This document shows positions 57,842 through 64,000 of a stretch of 64,000 nt of DNA, one piece after another. This DNA is from Beverwykella pulmonaria. Taxonomy: Eukaryota; Ascomycota; Dothideomycetes; Pleosporales; Melanommataceae. Every line of letters starts with the position of its first letter. Positions within the stretch are counted from its first letter, which is position 1. Position numbers and translations under genes: made by a program. The stretch is from the NCBI GenBank assembly GCA_001599595.1, contig BCHH01000001.1, forward strand, positions 1,828,445 through 1,892,444. Reading direction: 5' to 3'. Below the pieces are notes generated by a model that saw only the letters and a list, made by a program, of their open reading frames with translations, ran no database searches and was not told the origin of the DNA.

Positions 57842-58904
57842 ACTTCCTCCTGCCCTTGCCACGGCCTCGGCGCTTGAACTTGAGCCCTTTCTCCTCGCTG
57901 TCATCGGCGGCGGCGCCGTCAATAACCTCATTCTCCTTCTCCTTGCCATCTGCTCCATTTCCTTCTTCATCGCCGTATGCTTGATCGAGCCGTTTCTGGA
58001 GCTCATCCTTTGCCTCAGAGACTCTCTTTCTCCTCAATGCCCTAGCTTCCTTCTCTTCTTTCTCCTTAATCAGTCTCTCCTTCTTCCTATTAGCCTCTTC
58101 AATCAATTGTTGTTGCTTGGCCGTCAGATTAGCCCGCCTGCCGGCAGTGGTTCTCTCTGCAGCAGGTGTAGCTGCTTCCTCGATGTCCGAGTCGTCACCG
58201 GCCGTGCTAGTTGAAGTAGACGATTGACTAGCAATAACACCTTGTGCCCGGAGTGCCTTTGCTACGGCATCGTTAATCTGTTGCTGGATATCAGCCTGAG
58301 GGCAGGATTTTTCGATGGTAAGAGCTGGCTTTAGATGTTTGACTTTGTCTCGACGTACTTGAGCCGCCCGTAGATCAATCTCCGTCACCTAGGCAATTCA
58401 CCTGCTTGAGCCCATACTGCCTACGGTTCTCTACTTTGATTTGAATGAGGTGGTCAGTAACCCGGGCATCGTGGCAAACCTTTAGGCAAGGATTATATAA
58501 CTCTAATTAAGTGATTATTTTGGCCTTGACGATGCTAGGCTGGTCTTGCCATAGTTTGATCAGACTGATATTTGAGTGCCTAGAAACGTTAGTTGAGAAG
58601 TAAGAAAGGTCTTCTTTGCTCCTTACTTAGTTCTGGCGTGTGTTTGAACAATAAGATTCGCCTTTCTCACAATCTTCTTCTAGACGTTCTTGATATCGTA
58701 TTCGTTTGCCCGGTCAATTGCCGTTTTGAGCTGCTCAATCTTCTTGAACCTAGTGTTGTTTGGGGCGTAAACAGATCGCGCCGACGAGGTCCTAGGAGCA
58801 AGGAGAGAGGAAGGCGTCGTCCTATAACTTGGTAAGTCTCTTATAGGTGAATTGAAGCCGCTTGACGATGGCCTAGAAGGCCATTTCTGGCTAGAAAACG
58901 ACAT
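57840..58904 (-). pseudogene. Decayed gene of unknown, probably mobile, family
   Basis: Reading down from 58904, a frame begins M-S-F-S-S-Q-K-W-P-S-R-P-S and runs to N-V, then TAG (58680-58682), then K-K-I-V-R-K-A-N-L-I-V-Q. A classic intron with GTAAGG donor and CTAAC branch (about 58626-58576) follows, then H-S-N-I-S-L-I-K-L-W-Q, a TAA (58507-58509) and V-T-D-H-L-I-Q-I-K-V. The last part starts V-T-E-I-D-L-R-A-A-Q and encodes a charged coiled-coil protein ending in K-R-R-G-R-G-K-G-R-R-K at 57840. A frame change occurs near 58390. Both stops are Gln codons after a C-to-T change. I cannot name the family; the setting suggests a repeated or mobile gene. Confidence 0.5.
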
Positions 58905-59078
58905 TTTATGAAGTAGTTTGCAAAGTGAGATAGAGACTTTGAAGGAGAGAGAGTATGGAAAAGAAGAACGTCTGCTAGGTATAGATGCCTAGGAAGCTTG
59001 TTTTATCCCTTCTAAACCTTGTTACACAAAAGAAATTTGTGTTACTAGGGGCACTTCTTTAAAATACTAGCCATCGCC
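58905..59078. other. Short AT-rich interval before the inverted-repeat element
   Basis: It contains the upstream flank of the relic gene and the left flank of the element. No target-site duplication is recognisable at its right edge. Confidence 0.4.
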
Positions 59079-59302
59079 TGTAAGGGGGCGGTGCCCTGTG
59101 GCCTGGCCTTGATGGAATCTCGGTTCGGAACACTCGCCACGACTATACATCGACCGCGCGCCGACATGGCCCTACCTGGGCAACGCCGAGTAGCTAGACA
59201 ATCACTCCTATAAAGTCAACTCTCATAGTAATAGATATCTCTCCATCGAATACAACTTTTGTATACCTGGTTCTAGTCCTCGCGATCTGCCCTCTTACAC
59301 AC
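59079..59302 (+). repeat. Left arm of inverted repeat
   Basis: It pairs with the reverse complement of 60293-60619. It carries a single copy of the unit that is multiplied in the right arm (59124-59172). Confidence 0.85.
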
Positions 59303-59559
59303 GTGACACCGTTTGAAGTACGTGATATCGCTGCCCTGTAGGCCATATTGATTGAGCAATCGGGTTGAAATCAGCAGATGCTTAAATCACTCTGGCGTTG
59401 AAATCCTGCCAAGAAGCCTAGGAAATGGTATATGTTGGAGTTTAAATGAATAACCGTAACAGTATAGCATCTAGGAGATCTAGATGGCGCCAGCCAAGGA
59501 TAGCACATTCAAGAAGAATTAAGCAGTTCATCTGTTCCTAGTGTAGTAGGGCGTTTTCA

Positions 59560-60002
59560 ATCAGTTGAGAGAGATGTGCGATTTCGAATTCGCTCGCCAC
59601 TTGACTTCGTAGCAATATCGCTCAAGTGGCCAGGACCAGAAGACTCGAACAAGTCCTAAGTTTCATATACAGTCAGCAAGGTGTAGGGGCATATAAATGT
59701 TGACTAAGCAGTGTTTGAGCCGATGGGGCTCATTTCTGTAGTAAATCTCTTAAAATTCGCTAACAAATCGCTGGGATGTTTGCTCAATTAGGTCGATATC
59801 AGCCTCTGAAATTGAATACTGCGTTGTCAAACACCACAGGAGGCTTAAATCGCATAGATTTTGATAGGCTCGGTCATCCAGATGCTCGCTAAAGAGAGAT
59901 AAGCCATAGGTTTCAACCATAGCCTTCCATTCAGTGGCTTTAAAGGTGCCAATACTGTCGAGGTTCTTAGGAATATCGCCTAGGGCACACGGGATTATGT
60001 AA
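59560..60002 (-). pseudogene. Transposase fragment (Plavaka/CACTA-like), inactivated
   Basis: Reading down, the frame shows D-I-P-K-N-L-D-S-I-G, L-F-S-E-H-L-D-D-R-A-Y, L-I-E-Q-T-S-Q-R-F-V-S-E-F, then TAA at 59752-59750 and E-I-Y-Y-R-N. It continues L-K-H-C-L-V-N-I-Y-M-P-L-H-L-A-D, TGA at 59665-59663, then V-F-W-S-W-P-L-E-R-Y-C. The spacing of the H-L-A-D and W-x-W-P-x-E-R-x-C blocks resembles the region after the catalytic domain in fungal Plavaka/CACTA-type transposases. The fragment lacks the catalytic part and has at least two stops, so it is dead. Family assignment rests on motif memory and is tentative. Confidence 0.5.
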
Positions 60003-60292
60003 CAAGATTAGGCTAAGGTTTTGTTAAAAATCTGTATACTCTCTTAATAGAGTAGGTATTTGCTTCTAGGCGTATTTTTCACTTCTCTTGCTCTTCTAAT
60101 AAGGTTATCATTTGTCTCTCTGCCTCCTACGTCGTTGTCATCCTCCAGCGGCGGATTGTTGGAATTGGTGTTGATTTCAGTGTCTTTTTGCTCAGAATCG
60201 AGCCTCTAGCCAGACCATACTTGCTAGAACGAGACCTTCATAATATTTAGAAGGAAGCAGTGTATTGGATTAATGGCAAAATTATAAGGAAA

Positions 60293-60619
60293 GTGTGTAA
60301 GAGGGCAGATCGCGAGGACTAGAACCAGGCATACAAAAGTTGTATTTGATGGAGAGCTATCTATTATTATGAGAGTTGACTTTATAGGAGTGATTGTCTA
60401 GCTACTCGGCGTTGCCCAGGTAGGGCCATGTCGGCGCGCGGTATGGCCACGTCGGCGCGTGATCGAAGTGACGAGTGTTCCGAACATGTCCGGCGCACGG
60501 TCGACGTATAGTCGTGACGAGTGTTCCGAAAATATCCGGCGCGCGGTCGATGTATAGTCGTGGCGAGTGTTCCGAACCGAGATTCCATCGAGGCCAGGCC
60601 AGGGCACCGCCCCCTTACA
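60293..60619 (-). repeat. Right arm of inverted repeat, with tandem expansion
   Basis: Within it, units beginning CGGCGC recur at 60432, 60453, 60491 and 60537. The last two are 46 bp each and share the GTATAGTCG and CGAGTGTTCCGAA blocks; the third-from-right is a shorter variant. The left arm has only one such unit. Confidence 0.8.
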
Positions 60620-60628
60620 CTATATAAC

Positions 60629-60653
60629 AACAACAACAACAACAACAACAACC
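60629..60653 (+). repeat. AAC trinucleotide repeat
   Basis: About eight AAC units lie immediately outside the right end of the inverted-repeat element. Confidence 0.9.
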
Positions 60654-60735
60654 ACCTAAGAAATTATAACAAGGAATACACAAAAGAAGAACAGGGTCAC
60701 ACTAAATGCTGGCGCGCGCAGAATTAGCGGCAGAA

Positions 60736-62837
60736 ATACGCCTAAGGTAACCACAAGGGAGCTCTTTACATATACTGCTAGTATTTTGCTAACGCAGGCA
60801 CTAGCTTAGCCGCCCCATGTAGGGAATATGAGATCAGGACAGTTGCCTTTAGACGAAGACGAAGCAGATGAAGATAAAGACGATCGAGCTAACAAGCCTG
60901 TCGACTACATCACATCTAGTACAGCAAGCAACATGGGAAGAGGATATAGCATTCGTTTTGGGTCAGACTCTGAAGACCAACGTCAAGGTATCACAAAGGT
61001 AGCTATTACCTGTTAGTGCTATTGTAGGTTGACGCGATGTATTGCTTATACTAGCAGGATTCAACCCGCATAATACGACAAAGGGGAAAGATCCCAATAA
61101 GATTCTTACAACAGGCGCTTTCCATGCCAGTAAAGCAACTACGAACAGCACTAGCACAAGGTAACTCAACTACACGCTTCCAGCAACGCGTCTATTATTA
61201 CACAAAGTAAAACTTAAACAAGAGATGGATATACTAACACAAAGTGTAAGTAGAGATACCTCCCGTAGCTCCCCAACGCCAGTTCCCCAGGGACAAGCCT
61301 ACACCGTTGCACCTCCGCGCCATAAACAAAGAGAGTGGGATATAACATGGACAGAGGTGGAGTACCCATGGAAGGCGCAGAGGCGACACACTAAGGGCCC
61401 CATTCCAATGTACCATGACGACATACGCAAGACAGCTGAGTTTTTATTAATAGCTCGGATGGTAGGCGACAACAGCACAATAGGCGGGAGGACACTGTCG
61501 CCATAGTTAGATTCACAGCGCTCACGCTTCGCGAATCTAATGTATGCATGCTGGGACGCCGCGGTACTGTTACTTCCGCAGGAGGCTAGGCTAACAGTAG
61601 AAGAGCTACCAGATCCAGTATCTGCTCGCAAGGAAAGTACTGATACAACTGTCTCGAGCTGTCTTCTAACCGTTAATAGTTACTCAACGTGGCAGGGGAT
61701 TTCCGCGTTCACTGCATACGGAAAGTCGGCGCTGTTGTACAAACTGCGTATTATTTATCATACACAAAGAAGCGGGACTTTACTGTATTGGAGCTACTTA
61801 CTGACTTTGCATTCCTGTCGGAAGATCCTGGCAATGTAAGCAAAGAATATTGATTTTTCTATACCTGCGTCTAACATACACTCTAGCGTAAGTTGCAGAG
61901 GTTCTGTCATACCGCAATTGCAGCCACACTAGCCCAAGTATTCTACACTAAGGGCAAATAGGGTCTACCTATAAAAACAGGGGCCGGAGAATATTTTGAA
62001 CAGATGGGTGGTAATACAATCGCCTGCATCCGCGCCTGCATCCGCGCCTCCATGGCTCACGCAATTGCCAAATTCAGCAATAACAGCTCTCAGAAAACGA
62101 TGTCATTTGTGGGCCACCATATTGAACGTACATATACACACACAGGATACACAAAGCTAACGGATTACAGAGAATTACAATGCAATTCATGAGAAGTGGG
62201 AGCGCATTAGCCTGGGACGTCGCGCAGTCATCTGGAGTGTCCTGCAAAAGAAGATGAAGCCATTTGTTGGGTCGACCGGCCAGGACGGGCCTAAGATCAA
62301 GATAGAAGAAGATGGTAATGACGACGATATTGAGGACATTCTTAAAGAGTGCACAGAGGAGGAGAGAAACGAATACCTTAAAATAATGGAGCAACACCAA
62401 GGTACTAAACGGAAACGCGATGATTTGGATTCTGGGTTCGAATCACCACGATCTCAATCAGCTATGAAATCAACACCCTCGCCAACGTATCCTGTAAGTG
62501 ATGGCGATGCTTGACGGTGGAAGACGGTTGACTAATGTGACAGCTGGGGCAATCCATGCTGGATCCGAACCGTTGATGGCACTATGGAGCCTGTATCATC
62601 GTGGAGGAATTCTATGCAGTGTGTAATGCTAAGGATGACCGCATCCCGTGGTATCTACCTGCTATGGGTTGGAAGGCAATCTCAACAAAGACCTGGATGG
62701 AATTTAAGGGATTAGTGCAGGCCCAGCTGCCGGGGAAAGCATGTGTGAAGGTAATTGTACTCAAGAAAGAAGAGTACGAGGACGAGGACTTTGATTGGGA
62801 TGCATGTCTGGCTGATTTTACGGGCGCTGCTGCGTAG
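60736..62837 (+). pseudogene. Decayed multi-exon gene of unknown family
   Basis: A chain of coding-like segments is joined by well-formed introns at 60999-61057, 61836-61886, 62128-62170 and 62494-62543. Segments include R-S-G-Q-L-P-L-D-E-D-E-A-D-E, R-I-I-R-Q-R-G-K-I-P-I-R-F-L-Q-Q, Q-R-E-W-D-I-T-W-T-E-V-E-Y-P-W-K, Q-R-F-C-H-T-A-I-A-A-T-L-A-Q-V-F, N-A-I-H-E-K-W-E-R-I-S-L-G-R-R and a final exon with I-P-W-Y-L-P-A-M-G-W-K-A-I. Disablements: a frameshift near 61195, a stop near 61504, TAG at 61959-61961 and TGA at 62574-62576. The acidic and charged middle part and C-terminal D-E-D-F-D-W-D suggest a nuclear or mobile-element protein, but no family is recognised. Confidence 0.5.
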
Positions 62838-63911
62838 CGTTATGGCCATCTTGTATTTATATAATAGAGCTCGCAGTAGGTAAAACTAGAATAGTATATA
62901 TCACGTGCACCATATGATCTTGGATACCACGTGTACTGTACGCTTAGTCACACGTCCTGATTAGTCATGGCTGGATATATATGCTCGTTGATCTCCAATA
63001 GCTTCTGAATCAACTCAGTTCCTCATTATTATCTCGTCCATATAACATGACCACAAACTCCAATAGTATAGCAAACAAGTACGTTACGTAGAGAACGCGT
63101 ACTGTAGTAAATAGAGCATGCGCGCAGGGAGAATAGAACATAAGTGGAACAGAAACAGCGCAACCTTAAAAACTTGATATAACATTATAAACAAAACAGC
63201 TACGTTAATCCAGATGGTTATGATATGGTGCGTAGCTACAGCAGCCGGGATAGCTCTTGCAACTCTGGCGGGTCGCGCGACCGTGGCCAACCCGCTGCCT
63301 AGCGCTACGCGACGGTTGATTGACGGTCAAATTTTTTTGAGTGGCATGAATCTGGCGAATCGGCTGGTCGAGCTGGCAGCCGCCTGGCAGACGCTTTCCT
63401 TCTCAACCTGAGTTAGAATTCGGATATGTACTTTTCCTGACGCTATGTTCTAAGACTATAATTGTGACGACTTGATCGTGGGAACGATTTTGGGAGGAAC
63501 AGTAGATTCAATTCAATACTTAGAATCTACAACTAAAGAAGGGAAGGAAAAGAAGAGAGAAAGGGAACGGCATGCTCGCGCATATATACGTGGGGGATGC
63601 TTGGCACGACCCAGTCAGGTGACAAGCATATCAAGTGACGCTCTAGAGAAGGAAAGAGGTCTGGAGCGTCACGCTATATAATATCTATTAATTTGATCCT
63701 AAAGATCCACGTTAGTAAGTAATAATGATATAAATGTTCTAACCCCTTATTGAAACTCATTATGTTCAACCTCGCATATCCATACCCTTCTAAGCAGACA
63801 ATGAATTGATGTTTCAATCACAATGTAAAAATAAGGTAGCTTTTAAATCTCACAACCATTTAATTCCTAACCCATAAAAACTGTAAAAATGTATTCCCGA
63901 CAGGTCAAGTC
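62838..63911. other. AT-rich region without a gene
   Basis: This 1.07-kb stretch has many TA-rich segments and no convincing coding frame. A short GC-richer island at about 63230-63400 has no recognisable product. Confidence 0.45.
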
Positions 63912-64000
63912 TTATTCTGTAGCACCGGCTTTACGGAGACATTCTACAACCGTTTTGTATCTTCCTCCTGCCGCAGCCTGGAGTGCTGTTCGTCCACCAT
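63912..64000 (-). CDS. Ankyrin-repeat protein, C-terminal end (runs off window)
   Basis: Reading down from 64000, one frame gives G-G-R-T-A-L-Q-A-A-A-G-G-R-Y-K-T-V-V-E-C-L, then R-K-A-G-A-T-E and the stop at 63914-63912. This is a textbook ankyrin helix-turn-helix pattern ending in the L-x-x-A-G-A motif. Only the last repeat is in the window, so the rest of the protein, and whether it is intact or part of a NACHT/NLR-type protein as often found in such regions, cannot be told. Confidence 0.65.
   Translation of the reverse strand, partial: GGRTALQAAAGGRYKTVVECLRKAGATE

Larger units (their letters stand above)
59079..60619. mobile_element. Inverted-repeat element with a dead transposase fragment
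   Basis: The left arm (59079-59302) and right arm (60293-60619) are inverted repeats, both ending in TGTAAGGGGGCGGTGCCCTG at the outer edge (CCCCCTTACA on the right). The arms match closely over about 220 bp, with mostly transition differences. The right arm is about 100 bp longer because of internal tandem units. The ~1-kb interior is AT-rich and holds a degenerate transposase-like stretch on the minus strand. No clear target-site duplication is seen (left flank ccatcgcc, right flank ctatataa). Element class cannot be fixed from the termini alone. Confidence 0.75.

Noticed and set aside
59079..60619. CRISPR-like array from the 46-bp units in the right arm
   Set aside because: Units are directly adjacent without unique spacers, lie in a eukaryotic inverted-repeat element, and number only two to four.

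Overview
The window comes from the nuclear genome of a filamentous ascomycete (Pezizomycotina). The evidence is short introns (about 43-80 bp) with fungal splice signals and CTAAC-like branch points. It also includes single-copy fungal housekeeping genes on both strands, a FIG1 gene, an HSP12-type stress gene, and decayed repeats whose stop codons look like RIP (repeat-induced point mutation). I cannot place it to genus from sequence alone.

Layout. 0.8-5.7 kb: a DUF2985 membrane protein, then a BTB/POZ gene followed by two decayed BTB copies. 6.0-16.8 kb: a dense core block with prefoldin subunit 6 (YKE2), VPS4, karyopherin PSE1/KAP121, a CBS-PB1 tail-anchored protein (mug70-like) and ribosomal protein RPS26. 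17.1-25.8 kb: a VanZ-like membrane protein, the SAGA subunit SPT7, and an acidic AT-hook protein built from repeated phase-0 exons. 25.8-28.7 kb is a long gap without a convincing gene. 28.7-40.7 kb: a rhomboid protease, the DEAD-box helicase DHH1, another 2.2 kb gap, an F-box protein, an enoyl-CoA hydratase, a HIT (HINT) hydrolase, the EFM5 lysine methyltransferase and a LACTB2-like metallo-beta-lactamase with a 13-nt microexon. 40.9 kb: an intron-containing tRNA-Ser(UGA). 42.0-49.3 kb: a large secreted repeat-rich surface protein, an HSP12/HSP9 stress protein, a small gene relic and FIG1. 49.9-56.8 kb: SHMT, the Golgi tether COG3, and the mitochondrial RCC1-like protein FMP25.

From about 57.2 kb to the right end the character changes to a repeat-rich compartment. 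It holds a 5'-truncated LURP-one-like gene, a decayed unidentified two-part gene, and a 1.54-kb inverted-repeat element carrying a dead transposase fragment. These are followed by a decayed multi-exon gene of unknown family and the end of an ankyrin-repeat gene running off the window. Seven stop codons in the relics (including the BTB relic) are each explained by one C-to-T change in a Gln or Arg codon, as RIP would produce.

The core genes are not an operon or pathway cluster. They cover protein folding, endosomal sorting, nuclear import, transcription, mRNA decay, one-carbon metabolism and Golgi traffic. Several are in divergent pairs sharing short promoters (YKE2/VPS4, mug70-like/RPS26, COG3/FMP25). 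I see no secondary-metabolite cluster, CRISPR array or intact transposon.
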